Assembly (NCBI RefSeq): GCF_030131845.1
Contig: NZ_JASKYM010000005.1
Coordinates: 1 to 64,000 of the forward strand
Length of the DNA stretch: 64,000 nt
Reading direction: 5' to 3'
DNA from: Romboutsia sedimentorum
GTDB lineage: Bacteria; Bacillota; Clostridia; Peptostreptococcales; Peptostreptococcaceae
Notes under the pieces: generated by a model
What the model was told of the DNA's origin: nothing
Database searches by the model: none
Seen by the model: the letters and a program-made list of their open reading frames with translations, nothing else
Made by a program: the position numbers and the translations under genes
Shown: piece by piece, positions 42,022 to 51,355 of the stretch
Layout: every line of letters starts with the position of its first letter
Numbering within the stretch: the stretch's first letter is position 1

Positions 42022-42868
42022 ATTTTGTATAATAAGCAATACCGATACTTCCAGGACCTACATGTAGCCCTATAACGGGACCAATAGATTGTATTTTAAC
42101 AGGTATATGTAATTTTTCCTCTAATCTTTTGGCAAGCTTCAAACCTTCATTTTCACAATTTATGTGGTGAACAATAACATCACCTAATCCATTTTTTTCA
42201 ATATCGTCAAATACTGAATTAATTATAGTATCAATAGCTTTTTTTCTAGTCCTAACCTTAGTGAAAATGGAAGTTGTTCCATCATTAACAGTAAGTATTG
42301 GCTTTATTTGAAGTATATTTCCTAAAAGAGCAGATGCGCTTCCTATTCTTCCACCTTTTTTTAGATAATCTAGAGTATCTGGTGAAAATAGAAATCTGCT
42401 ATTATTTAAAACATTATTAATTACATTAACTATATCATCTTTAGAATTACCTTCAATAGAAGCTACTGCCGCTTCTATAACTGCAAATCCCATTTGCATA
42501 CAGTTAGTTTTAGAATCAATTATAGTTATATCGGCTTGTGGATAATTTTCTAAAATCATATTTTTAATTAAATTAGCGCTTGAGAAAGTACCACTCATAC
42601 TAGACGATAAAAAGATACCTATTATAGAATCCCCATTTTTAACTATATTTTCAAAAGTATTTAACATTTCATCAGGTATTGGTTGAGAGGATTTTGGAAT
42701 TTCATTTAAAGAGTTCATTTCTTCATAGAAAAATTTATTATCTATATCCAACTCACGTGTACTCTTATCATCCATATACACATTTAGTGATACTACAGAA
42801 ATACCGTATTTTTCAATATATTCAGTTGGTATGTAAGATGTACTATCAGTAATTATTTTTATTGCCAA
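42020..42868 (-). CDS. DegV-family fatty-acid-binding protein (second copy)
   Basis: A 282-residue DegV/FakB-type protein with the canonical IKIITDSTSYIPTEY start, SSQPIPDEM, FLSSSMSGTFSSANL, SPDTLDYLKKGGRIGS, and the terminal HVGPGSIGIAYYTK. TTG at 42868 is placed seven bases after AAGGAGA; the longer frame to 42886 would include the ribosome site. It binds a fatty acid in the family's deep pocket. It is convergent with the other degV gene. Confidence 0.9.
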   Translation of the reverse strand: MAIKIITDSTSYIPTEYIEKYGISVVSLNVYMDDKSTRELDIDNKFFYEEMNSLNEIPKSSQPIPDEMLNTFENIVKNGDSIIGIFLSSSMSGTFSSANLIKNMILENYPQADITIIDSKTNCMQMGFAVIEAAVASIEGNSKDDIVNVINNVLNNSRFLFSPDTLDYLKKGGRIGSASALLGNILQIKPILTVNDGTTSIFTKVRTRKKAIDTIINSVFDDIEKNGLGDVIVHHINCENEGLKLAKRLEEKLHIPVKIQSIGPVIGLHVGPGSIGIAYYTK

Positions 42869-43391
42869 GTCAATCTCTCCTTTCAAAATATATATAACTT
42901 AATTATATATATGAGTTTCAATAAATAATAAGAATTATAACTTATATTCTTATTATATATCAAAATTATTAATGAGTAAAATGAATATATTTTTCAAATG
43001 TAATTAATTATATAAATAAAAATAGCATCTAGCCTTATTACTAGGAAGGCAAATGATATCCTAATTATTAAAAAATTACTTAACTAATTTAAATTCATGT
43101 TCTTTTGTACAGTTTATAGAGTTATGAATTTTAGTTTATATTTTATATTACAATATTATGCAGCAGTATATAGATTGCAAAAAAACAATATATTTTAGAA
43201 TATTGATTTTATCAATAATGCAAAATGTTAAATAGAAAAAATCTATATGTGAATTAAGTATAAGATGTATAGTATAAAAAAAATATATATAGTAATATAG
43301 TGTAATACATCGCAATAGATATTCTAATAATCCTTATTATAATATCTTGCGATTACTTTATATAACACAAATTAAAAGGAGAAGACTTAAT
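42869..43391. other. Intergenic region before the ABC importer operon
   Basis: More than 500 bases without a gene, very AT-rich. AATAAGAAT/ATTCTTATT symmetry lies at about 42929-42954. Near the right end a long imperfect inverted repeat spans 43309-43353 (ATCGCAATAGATATT... / ...AATATCTTGCGAT) just before the importer start. Confidence 0.5.
43309..43353 (+). promoter_or_regulatory. Inverted repeat upstream of the ABC importer
   Basis: ATCGCAATAGATATTCTAAT (from 43309) is mirrored by TTATTATAATATCTTGCGAT (43334-43353), with a two-base insertion and one mismatch, around TCC. It lies 38 bases before the start codon, so it can act as a repressor site or as an mRNA hairpin. Confidence 0.5.
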
Positions 43392-44600
43392 ATGAAAAAA
43401 ATTATAGTTTTATTGTTAACTATGTTTTTAATATTTAATGTAGTAGGATGCTCAAAAGCTAATGTGCCACAAGCATCAAATGAAGAAATATTAAAATCTA
43501 GTTATGAAGAAATATTAAAAAAAGCAAAAGGAACTACTGTAAACTTCTATGGATATGGTGGGGATGAAGTTATGAACAAATGGTTTGATACATATGTAGT
43601 AAATGAAATGAAAAAATACGATATAAAAGTTAAGAGAGTAGGTATGAATATAGATGAAATAATGAATAAGCTTTTATCTGAGAAACAGGTTAAAAATTCA
43701 AAAGGAACTGTAGATGTAATATGGTTAAATGGAGAAAACTTTAAAGTTGCAAAAGATAATGAATTATTATTTGGTCCATTTAGTGAAAAAACACCTAATT
43801 ATATGAAATACGTAGATCAAAAAGCACCAGAGATAACTAATGATTTTGGAACATCTGTTGATAATATGGAAGCACCTTGGGGTAAAGCTCAGTTTACAAT
43901 AGCATATAACAGTGATACTATAAAAAGCACTTTAAATAGTAGTGATGAAATTATGACGATGGTTAAAAATAATCCAGGTAAATTTACATATCCAGCTCCT
44001 CCAGATTTTACAGGAAGTGCATTTGTAAGAAATATAATATATGATGTTGTGGGATATGAAAATATAAAAAATATAGAACCAGATGAAGAAAAAGTTAAAG
44101 AAGCTATAAAGCCTGCTATTGATTATTTAAAACAATTAAAGCCGTATTTATGGCAAGAAGGAAAGAATTATCCATCTACTTCTTCTCAACTTGAAAATAT
44201 GTATGCAGATAAAGAAGTATGTGCAATGATGACTTACGCTCCAAATACGCTTAAAGATAAGATAGAAAAAAATATAATACCTAAAAGTACTAAGATAGTA
44301 AAATTTGATAAAGGAAATATAAGTAATACTCACTTTTTAGCTATACCAAACAATGCTACAAATAAAGAAGGAGCAATGGTTGTTATAGATTTTTTAATGA
44401 GTGTAGATGCTCAAGCTTCTAAGACTGATTCTAAAAACTGGGGAGACAGTACAGTATTAAGTATGGATAAAATACCACAAGAAAAAAAATCTGAATTTAT
44501 GGAAACTGTGAATATAGAAAATACATTACCTGAACTACCTGCAAGTATAATTCCTATAATTGAAAAAATATGGACACAAGAAGTATTAGAGGCAAAATAA
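43392..44600 (+). CDS. ABC-transporter substrate-binding lipoprotein (YnjB-like)
   Basis: A 402-residue lipoprotein. The signal peptide KKIIVLLLTMFLIFNVVGCSK ends in a lipobox (VVGC). The mature part contains GTTVNFYGYGGDEVMNKWFDT and DVIWLNGENF, PWGKAQFTIAYN, and GSAFVRNIIYDV, typical of the YnjB / extracellular binding family 1 proteins. ATG at 43392 follows AAAAGGAG. It heads a four-gene importer operon. The ligand is unknown; thiamine, polyamine and metal-chelate carriers are related. Confidence 0.85.
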   Translation: MKKIIVLLLTMFLIFNVVGCSKANVPQASNEEILKSSYEEILKKAKGTTVNFYGYGGDEVMNKWFDTYVVNEMKKYDIKVKRVGMNIDEIMNKLLSEKQVKNSKGTVDVIWLNGENFKVAKDNELLFGPFSEKTPNYMKYVDQKAPEITNDFGTSVDNMEAPWGKAQFTIAYNSDTIKSTLNSSDEIMTMVKNNPGKFTYPAPPDFTGSAFVRNIIYDVVGYENIKNIEPDEEKVKEAIKPAIDYLKQLKPYLWQEGKNYPSTSSQLENMYADKEVCAMMTYAPNTLKDKIEKNIIPKSTKIVKFDKGNISNTHFLAIPNNATNKEGAMVVIDFLMSVDAQASKTDSKNWGDSTVLSMDKIPQEKKSEFMETVNIENTLPELPASIIPIIEKIWTQEVLEAK

Positions 44601-44601
44601 T

Positions 44602-45465
44602 ATGAAAGAAAAATTAAAGCCATATATACTTTTAGCACCTATATTTTTGATATTGTTTTCTGTGTTTTCAATAGGAATAATAGTATGTATGATTCAAAGC
44701 TTAGGGTGTTTTCCACTTATAGGATTAAATGAAATAACCTTAGATTATTATAAAGAAATATTAAGAGATACTACATTTATAAAATCATTTTTATTTAGTT
44801 TAAGTACTTGTGCTATATCATCGATAATATCTGTAGTAGGTGGGGTTATGATAGCTTATATGCTAATTAGAGATAATAAATACTCTAAATTTAGAAAAAG
44901 CTTGATTAGACTTCCTATCATAATACCTCATATTGTAGTAGTACTTTTAATATTTATGGTATTTTGCCAAAGTGGAGTAATAGCTAGAATTTTATATAAT
45001 ATAGGGTTTATAAATGATACAAATGATTTTTCGATATTAACAATGGATAAAAATGGGATTGGTGTAATACTTGTTTATATTTATAAAGGTATTCCATTTA
45101 TAGCGTTTATGACTTTTAGTATACTTAAAAATTTTAGCGATAACTTGGAATCAGTAGCTATGAATTTAGGTGCGAGTAAATCTCAAGCATTTTTTAATAT
45201 ATTGCTTCCACTTTCTATGCCTACAATTATTTCTTCGTTTATAATAATATTTGCGTTTTCATTTGGCTCATTTGAAGTACCTTACTTAATAGGACCGACT
45301 ACTCCAAGGGCATTGCCAGTAGAAGCATATATAAGATATAGTAGTAGTGATTTAACACAAAGACCGTATGCTATGGCTATAAATGTTATTTTAACTACTT
45401 TTAGTTTTGTACTTTTAATAATATACAATAAATTATTAAAAAAAATATATAAATACAAGTTGTAG
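44602..45465 (+). CDS. ABC-transporter permease (first)
   Basis: A 287-residue permease of about six helices of the binding-protein-dependent type 1 fold. The EAA loop is visible as ESVAMNLGASKSQAFFNILLPLSMP. It begins one base after the binding protein stop. Its partner follows after eight bases. Resembles YnjC-like components. Confidence 0.88.
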   Translation: MKEKLKPYILLAPIFLILFSVFSIGIIVCMIQSLGCFPLIGLNEITLDYYKEILRDTTFIKSFLFSLSTCAISSIISVVGGVMIAYMLIRDNKYSKFRKSLIRLPIIIPHIVVVLLIFMVFCQSGVIARILYNIGFINDTNDFSILTMDKNGIGVILVYIYKGIPFIAFMTFSILKNFSDNLESVAMNLGASKSQAFFNILLPLSMPTIISSFIIIFAFSFGSFEVPYLIGPTTPRALPVEAYIRYSSSDLTQRPYAMAINVILTTFSFVLLIIYNKLLKKIYKYKL

Positions 45466-45473
45466 GTGATAAA

Positions 45474-46265
45474 ATGAAAAAAATATATAAAATATTGTTA
45501 AATAGTTTTGTAGTGTTATTAATATCGCCACTTACCGTACTTATAATATGGAGTTTGACAAATTCATGGACTTGGCCAAGCCTTTTTCCAAGTGAATTTT
45601 CTTTAAATGGACTAGAATACTTAATCACAACCGATAGTATAAAATCACTTATAACTAGCTTAATTATTTCAACAATAGTAGTTATAATAACTATAATAAT
45701 AAGTTTGCCGGCAGCGAGGGCTATTAGTTTGTATGAGTTTAAGGGTAAGAGATTTTTTGAACTTTTAATAATGTCGCCTATAATAATTCCTACTATATCT
45801 GTGGCAATGGGAATTCATATAACTTTTATGAAGATAGGAATAGCAAACACTATTGTAGGTGTAGTAATAATTAATATAGTGCCATGTATTCCGTATGCTG
45901 TAAGGATACTAACTGATGTATATGATATTGTAGGAAATAAGCTTGAAGTGCAAGCAAAGGTACTTGGAGCTAATAAATTTGATACATTTAAATATATTAG
46001 TTTGCCACTTATAATGCCAGGCATAGTAAGTGCTAGCAGCATGTGCTTTATAATATCATTTGGACAATATTTTTTAACTTATTTAATAGGATCAGGAGTA
46101 GTGGTTACTTATCCTATGATAATGTTTCCATACATACAAAGTGGAGACAGAACCATAGCATCTTTATATAGTTTAGTATTTTTAGTGGTAAGTGTGATAG
46201 TTCTTTTTATATTAGAAAAAAAGATAAAATCATATTATAATGAAGAACAAACTACATTTTTATAA
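45474..46265 (+). CDS. ABC-transporter permease (second)
   Basis: A 263-residue, six-helix partner permease. The EAA loop reads EVQAKVLGANKFDTFKYISLPLIMPG. It overlaps no neighbour; the ATPase gene starts 16 bases downstream. Together with the first permease it should form the membrane channel of the importer. Confidence 0.88.
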   Translation: MKKIYKILLNSFVVLLISPLTVLIIWSLTNSWTWPSLFPSEFSLNGLEYLITTDSIKSLITSLIISTIVVIITIIISLPAARAISLYEFKGKRFFELLIMSPIIIPTISVAMGIHITFMKIGIANTIVGVVIINIVPCIPYAVRILTDVYDIVGNKLEVQAKVLGANKFDTFKYISLPLIMPGIVSASSMCFIISFGQYFLTYLIGSGVVVTYPMIMFPYIQSGDRTIASLYSLVFLVVSVIVLFILEKKIKSYYNEEQTTFL

Positions 46266-46281
46266 AAATAGGAGAAAACAT

Positions 46282-47319
46282 ATGTCAAAAGTAAAACTTA
46301 TCAACTTGGTTAAGAAATTTGATAATAAGAAAATACTTAATAATATAAATTTAAAAATTGAAGAGGGCGAATTAGTATCACTTTTAGGTCCATCGGGGTG
46401 TGGGAAAAGCACTACATTAAAACTAATAGCTGGGCTTATTAAAGCTGATGGTGGAGATATACTTTTTAACGATGAATCTGTTTTAAATGTAGATACTCAA
46501 AAAAGAGGAGCTGTAATAGTTTTTCAAGATTATCTATTATTTCCTCACATGAATGTATATGATAATATAGACTTTGGTCTTAAGATAATGAAAGAAAAAA
46601 AAGAAATAAGAAAAGAAAAAGTAAATAACCTTATAAGTTTAGTTAAACTTGAAGGAATGGAAAATAAATACCCATCAGAACTGTCAGGTGGACAAAAACA
46701 AAGAGTAGCAATAGCACGTGCTTTAGCTGTAAAACCAAAGATATTGCTGTTAGATGAGCCATTTAGTAACCTTGATATAATTCTTAGGGATGAAATGAGA
46801 GAATTTGTACTAGAAATCCAAAAAAAACTTAACATAACTACTATACTTGTTACTCATGATAAAGAAGAAGCTCTTATGATGAGTGATAAAGTGGCTATTA
46901 TGCTAGATGGAGAAATAAAACAGTTTGACAGTCCTAAAGCTTTATATACAAATCCATCGTGTATAGAAGTTGCTGACTTTTTTGGAGAACGTAATTATAT
47001 AAGGGGAACTGTAAAAGAAAATATACTTACAAGTGATATAGGTGAGTTTAAAGTGAATTGTGAGGATACAGATAAAATAAGTGTTATGATATCTCCTAAG
47101 AATATAGCTATATATAGTAACTCAGATTATAAATTTAACGATTCTAATAAAATCACAGGTAAAATTATTAAGAAGAGGTATGGTGGAGATCGAACTTATT
47201 ATACTGTAAGAGCTATAAGCTATGAGTTTAAAATAACTTCACCTAATGATAGTTACAATGTGGATGATGAAGTAAATATATGTATAGATTTTAACAATTC
47301 AGTATATTATACTATATAA
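46282..47319 (+). CDS. ABC-transporter ATPase of the importer
   Basis: A 345-residue ATPase with Walker A GPSGCGKST, Q loop VFQDYLLFPHM, signature LSGGQKQRVAIARALA, Walker B ILLLDEPFSNLD, and switch His in LVTHDKEEA. Residues about 245-345 form a TOBE-like domain, as in CUT1/POPT/FeT-type importers. ATG at 46282 follows TAGGAGAA; earlier in-frame starts overlap the permease. Closes the operon. Confidence 0.92.
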   Translation: MSKVKLINLVKKFDNKKILNNINLKIEEGELVSLLGPSGCGKSTTLKLIAGLIKADGGDILFNDESVLNVDTQKRGAVIVFQDYLLFPHMNVYDNIDFGLKIMKEKKEIRKEKVNNLISLVKLEGMENKYPSELSGGQKQRVAIARALAVKPKILLLDEPFSNLDIILRDEMREFVLEIQKKLNITTILVTHDKEEALMMSDKVAIMLDGEIKQFDSPKALYTNPSCIEVADFFGERNYIRGTVKENILTSDIGEFKVNCEDTDKISVMISPKNIAIYSNSDYKFNDSNKITGKIIKKRYGGDRTYYTVRAISYEFKITSPNDSYNVDDEVNICIDFNNSVYYTI

Positions 47320-47372
47320 TTTATTAAGCTTGAATTTTATAGTATAAACTTAAATAGTAAAACATTTAATAC

Positions 47373-47430
47373 AATACATACTAAAAGCGATATAAACTTA
47401 TGTGAGTTTATATCGCTTTTAGTATGTATT
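47373..47430. terminator. Perfect 26-bp inverted repeat, bidirectional terminator
   Basis: AATACATACTAAAAGCGATA... (47373-47398) is perfectly complementary to 47405-47430 around a six-base loop. It lies between the importer ATPase and the convergent DUF3793 gene. The right arm includes the last codons and stop of the DUF3793 gene. Confidence 0.8.
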
Positions 47431-48004
47431 CTGTAGTATTTGCAGCTATTAATTCTCGCATTTGTTTTCTATGTTCTAAGAATTTATCATAAACTTGTTG
47501 TGAGATATTAGGATCTCCATAAATTCTCCAATATTTAGTATTTTGAAATTTATAGTTTCCATATCCCATAAATCCTACAACGTCTTTGAGAGGGTAACCT
47601 AAAAATATACCTATTTCATCCGGTAAAATATTAGATTTAAGTTTTTTTATTAAAAAATCTAGATATTTATGGAAATCATAATTTTTAGGATATCCTAAAA
47701 ATTTTAAAAAATTTATAATTTTTTTATTATTTAAAGTTTGCTTTAAAGTGCAGTAGTTTAAAAATAAAATCTTTATACCTTTCTCTTTTTGATTAATTAT
47801 CTCAAAAGATATCTTATTACACTTAGAAAAAAATGAAATTAAATCTGAAATTTTTTCATCCTTCATAGGATCATTGAAAGATATATTAAGTATTTCACTA
47901 GGCTTTGATCCCATTATTACTGGACCTAATACTTCTAAGACCCATTTGAGATATGATGAGTTTGCTGTATTGTTACAGCGGTTATAGTTACAGTTTTTAT
48001 TCAT
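47408..48004 (-). CDS. DUF3793-family protein
   Basis: A 198-residue protein of the clostridial DUF3793 family, unknown function. It shows VLGPVIMGSKPSEILNI near the N terminus, the ILFLNYCTLKQTL block, FLKFLGYP and the conserved DEIGIFLGYPLKDVVGFMGYG and YWRIYGD. Two Cys near the N terminus (KNCNYNRCNN) could bind metal. It is divergent from a DUF2325 gene with Fur-like boxes in between, which suggests a role under iron limitation. Its last codons lie in a 26-bp hairpin. Confidence 0.8.
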   Translation of the reverse strand: MNKNCNYNRCNNTANSSYLKWVLEVLGPVIMGSKPSEILNISFNDPMKDEKISDLISFFSKCNKISFEIINQKEKGIKILFLNYCTLKQTLNNKKIINFLKFLGYPKNYDFHKYLDFLIKKLKSNILPDEIGIFLGYPLKDVVGFMGYGNYKFQNTKYWRIYGDPNISQQVYDKFLEHRKQMRELIAANTTEYILKAI

Positions 48005-48018
48005 GATAGCCTCCTTAA

Positions 48019-48130
48019 ATGATAATGGTTATTAAATAATATAAACATATGTTAACATTAATGATAATTAATATCAACAAGATAATGAAAATAAAAAACA
48101 ATTGACAATGATTATTAATAGTAATAACAT
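48019..48130. promoter_or_regulatory. Divergent promoter region with Fur-box-like sites
   Basis: Three near matches to the GATAATGATTATCATTATC Fur box are visible: GATAATGGTTATTAAATAA (48021-48039), ATTAATGATAATTAATATC (48057-48075) and GACAATGATTATTAATAGT (48104-48122). The last overlaps a TTGACA -35 element (48102-48107) of the DUF2325 gene; the first lies near the DUF3793 ribosome site. The arrangement suits repression by iron-loaded Fur. Confidence 0.65.
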
Positions 48131-48217
48131 ATTAATTAAGTATCTAGTTATAGTATGTCCATACTAGCAAGTAATAATAAGTATACATATATAATAAATT
48201 TAAAGGGGGAGTAAGTA

Positions 48218-48502
48218 ATGAGTATTGTAATAATAGGTGGTCATGAAAGAATGGAGAGCCAGTATAAATCAATAGGGTTATCCTTTGGGTACAAAACTAA
48301 AGTATATACTAAGGCATCTCAAAAACTAAATAATGGAATAGGAAGCCCAGATGCGATAATAATACTTACAGCTACTGTATCTCATAAGATGAGTATGAAG
48401 GCAGAAGAAGAAGCTAAAAAGAAGAATATACCTATATTAAGAAGCCACAGTAGTAGTAAAGTTGCTTTTAGAGAATGTATGAAAAGAGTAGAACTATCAT
48501 AA
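48218..48502 (+). CDS. DUF2325-family protein
   Basis: A 94-residue DUF2325 protein with SIVIIGGHERMES at the N terminus and PDAIIILTATVSHKMSMKA and KKNIPILRSHSSS later; a small Rossmann-like fold. Function unknown. The start follows AAAGGGGGAG. It is divergent from DUF3793 over a Fur-like promoter, so both are likely iron regulated. Confidence 0.8.
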   Translation: MSIVIIGGHERMESQYKSIGLSFGYKTKVYTKASQKLNNGIGSPDAIIILTATVSHKMSMKAEEEAKKKNIPILRSHSSSKVAFRECMKRVELS

Positions 48503-48530
48503 TAACTTACTTATCTAATAACATCCTTAT

Positions 48531-48568
48531 ACATATTAGTCCGATAATAGACTAATATGTAATTTTAT
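48531..48568 (+). terminator. Terminator of the DUF2325 gene
   Basis: ACATATTAGTC pairs with GACTAATATGT followed by AATTTTATTT. Confidence 0.75.
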
Positions 48569-48640
48569 TTAAAATACTATATTAAAATAATTGTTGTATA
48601 ATAATTAATAGGAAATATAAATGTAGTATTGGAGGGACTT

Positions 48641-49342
48641 ATGATAAATATTCTTATGATAGAAGATGATAGTACAATAGCATTTGGAGTGAAGTATGCT
48701 CTAGAGCAAGAAGGTTTTAATATTGAGATATGCAAGGACTTAGAAAGTAGTAGAAAAAATATTAGTGATAAAGAGTACAATGTAATTCTTTTAGATGTAA
48801 TGTTGCCAGATGGTAATGGGTACGAATTTTGCAAAGAAATTAGAGAAATTATAGATACGCCAATAATATTTTTAACTGCTTGTGATGAAGAAGTGAACAT
48901 AGTTACGGGTTTAGATATTGGGGGAGATGACTATGTGACCAAACCTTTTAGAGTTAGAGAACTTATTTCTAGAATTAACGCAGTAATTAGAAGAAGAGGA
49001 AATAATAGTGAAAATAAAAAAGTAGTGAAGTTTGGAGATTTAAGTATACATACTTTAGAAGCTCGGGTTTATAAAAATGGAGAAGAGATTTTCTTAACTT
49101 CTGTTGAGTATAAATTATTATTAATATTAATGCAAAATAAGAATGTGGTTTTAAGTAGGACTAATATTTTAGAAAAATTATGGGATGTTACTTATGATTT
49201 TGTAAGCGATAACACTCTTACTGTTTATATAAAAAGACTTAGAGTAAAAATAGAAGATGACTCAGCCAACCCTAAATACATACTTACAGTAAGAGGACTT
49301 GGATATAAGTGGGATGGAAGTGAAAATTATGTTTCTGTCTAA
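48641..49342 (+). CDS. OmpR-family response regulator (antimicrobial-peptide-type system)
   Basis: A 233-residue regulator with NILMIEDDSTIAFG, phospho-Asp in VILLDVMLPDGNG, TACDEEV and KPFRVREL in the receiver, and a winged helix with LTSVEYKLLLILMQN and YIKRLRVKIEDD. ATG at 48641 follows GGAGGG. It overlaps the kinase gene by 14 bases. With the ABC exporter downstream it forms a BceRS-AB-like module typical for sensing and removing cell-wall-active peptides. Confidence 0.92.
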   Translation: MINILMIEDDSTIAFGVKYALEQEGFNIEICKDLESSRKNISDKEYNVILLDVMLPDGNGYEFCKEIREIIDTPIIFLTACDEEVNIVTGLDIGGDDYVTKPFRVRELISRINAVIRRRGNNSENKKVVKFGDLSIHTLEARVYKNGEEIFLTSVEYKLLLILMQNKNVVLSRTNILEKLWDVTYDFVSDNTLTVYIKRLRVKIEDDSANPKYILTVRGLGYKWDGSENYVSV

Positions 49343-50570
49343 TGTTGAGATAAAAAACTTTATCAGAAGTTATATAGGAGCATTTATAATTATCATGATA
49401 ATTTCTATGGGAGTTATTATTATAGATCTAAATATTATAAAATATAAGATAGTAGAAAATAACCAAGCGATGGTAGGAGCTATAGTTTCTCAAAATCCTA
49501 ATTTAGAAAGTGATATAGTCGGTGTAATAACTCGGGGAGAATCAAAAGACAATGTAAGTTTAGGAAAAAAGGTATTAATGAAATATAATTATGATAAAGA
49601 TATAAGCCTTAGAAATGAACCAATCGTAAGTGAGAGTATAAAAGAACTATTTAGTGTAAACACACTATTTGTAGTTATTATATTTATTTTAATCTTAGTT
49701 TTAGTTATGTATTATTTTAAAAAAATATATAGTGATATAAAAGATATGACTAGTTATGTATATAATAGTTCAGAAGGCAGATATTTTGAAATGAAAAATA
49801 AAAATCAAGAAGGTCAAATTGGGCTTCTTAAAACTGAGCTTTTAAAAATGACCAATATACTTAAAGAAAAAGTAGAACTATTAAATAATGAAAAAATATT
49901 CTTAAATGACACTATTTCTGATATTTCACATCAATTAAAAACTCCGATGACTTCACTTATAATACTTAACGATTTAATGTATGAGGATATACCAAAAGAA
50001 ACTAAAATCGAATTTTTAGATAAAATAAAATCCCAACTAAATAGGATGGAGTGGCTAATAAAAAGCATGTTAAAGCTTTCTAAAGTTGAAGCTAAGGTTA
50101 TAGATTTTAAGTGTGAAAAAGTAAATATTAAAGAATTACTAACGATATCGATTCAACCAAGTTTAATTCCAATAGAACTTAAAAATATAGAACTTAGTAT
50201 AAGTGGTGAGGATAGTTCTACATATTATGGAGATATAGATTGGTCTAGAGAAGCTTTAGTTAATATAATTAAAAATTGTGTAGAACATACTTCGCAAAAC
50301 GGAAACTTAAAAATTGATTATGAAGAAAATCCTTTATACAGTGAAATAATCATAAAAGATAATGGAGAAGGAATAGATAAAAAAGATTTGCCTCATATAT
50401 TTAAAAGATTTTATAAAGGAAGAAATAGCTCAAAAGAAGATAGTGTAGGAATCGGACTAGCTATGGCAAAATCTATAATAGAGAGCCAAAATGGTGATTT
50501 ATATGTTAAAAGTGAAAAAGATAAAGGGTCCCAGTTCCATATTATATTCCATAAAATTTATAGTGACTAA
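49329..50570 (+). CDS. Sensor histidine kinase (antimicrobial-peptide-type system)
   Basis: A 413-residue kinase with TM1 at about 13-35, an extracellular loop of about 80 residues, TM2 at about 108-130, the phospho-His block SDISHQLKTPMTS and HATPase boxes IIKNCVEH, DNGEGI and VGIGLAMAKS. Its short extracellular loop means it may sense through the associated transporter, as known for BceS-type kinases, though the loop is longer than in the classic intramembrane type. Start at 49329 has a GGAAG site in the regulator's last codons. Confidence 0.9.
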   Translation: MFLSNVEIKNFIRSYIGAFIIIMIISMGVIIIDLNIIKYKIVENNQAMVGAIVSQNPNLESDIVGVITRGESKDNVSLGKKVLMKYNYDKDISLRNEPIVSESIKELFSVNTLFVVIIFILILVLVMYYFKKIYSDIKDMTSYVYNSSEGRYFEMKNKNQEGQIGLLKTELLKMTNILKEKVELLNNEKIFLNDTISDISHQLKTPMTSLIILNDLMYEDIPKETKIEFLDKIKSQLNRMEWLIKSMLKLSKVEAKVIDFKCEKVNIKELLTISIQPSLIPIELKNIELSISGEDSSTYYGDIDWSREALVNIIKNCVEHTSQNGNLKIDYEENPLYSEIIIKDNGEGIDKKDLPHIFKRFYKGRNSSKEDSVGIGLAMAKSIIESQNGDLYVKSEKDKGSQFHIIFHKIYSD

Positions 50571-50677
50571 TCTGTAATATTTAATTCACCTTAATGTAAT
50601 GATGAGTCTGTAAACTATAAAATATAAACAAGAAAAATGAAGATAAAGTTTATAAAAAGGAATATATGGAGGGTAAT

Positions 50678-51355
50678 ATGGAAATTTTAAAAGTCAAAAA
50701 TTTAACTAAAAGTTATGGTAAGGGAGAGGCAAAGGTAGATGCCTTAAAAAATATAAATTTATCAATAAACAAAGGTGAATTTGTTGCAATAGTAGGACCA
50801 AGTGGTAGTGGGAAGAGTACTTTACTACATTTGATAGGCGGAGTTGATAAACCAACTAGCGGAAAGGTATTTGTAAATGATGTAGATATATATACTTTAA
50901 AAGCAAAGGATTTATCTATATTTAGAAGAAGAAATGTAGGTCTTATATATCAGTTTTATAATTTGATACCTGTACTTAGTGCAAAGGAAAATATATTATT
51001 ACCAGCTGAGCTTGATAATAGAAAAATAGATAAAGTATATTTAGATGATTTGTTAAAAACTTTAGGATTAAAAGAAAGAAAAAATCATCTTCCAAATGAG
51101 TTAAGTGGAGGGCAACAACAAAGAACTTCTATAGGTAGAGCGCTTATAAATAGACCATCTATAGTTCTTGCAGATGAGCCAACAGGAAATTTAGATAGTA
51201 AAAATTCAAAAGAAGTATTAGAGCTACTAAAGTTATCAGTAAAGAAATATAATCAAACTTTAATAATGATAACTCATGACACTAATATCGCTTTGCAAGC
51301 TGATAGAGTTATAACTATAGAAGATGGAATGATTAAAGTTGACGAGGTGATATAA
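50678..51355 (+). CDS. ABC-exporter ATPase (BceA/LolD/MacB type)
   Basis: A 225-residue ATPase with Walker A GPSGSGKST, Q loop YQFYNLIPVL, signature LSGGQQQRTSIGRAL, Walker B VLADEPTGNLD and ITHDTNIALQA, the class that pairs with FtsX-like permeases. ATG at 50678 follows GGAGGG. It ends one base before the permease start, so they are coupled. Confidence 0.92.
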   Translation: MEILKVKNLTKSYGKGEAKVDALKNINLSINKGEFVAIVGPSGSGKSTLLHLIGGVDKPTSGKVFVNDVDIYTLKAKDLSIFRRRNVGLIYQFYNLIPVLSAKENILLPAELDNRKIDKVYLDDLLKTLGLKERKNHLPNELSGGQQQRTSIGRALINRPSIVLADEPTGNLDSKNSKEVLELLKLSVKKYNQTLIMITHDTNIALQADRVITIEDGMIKVDEVI

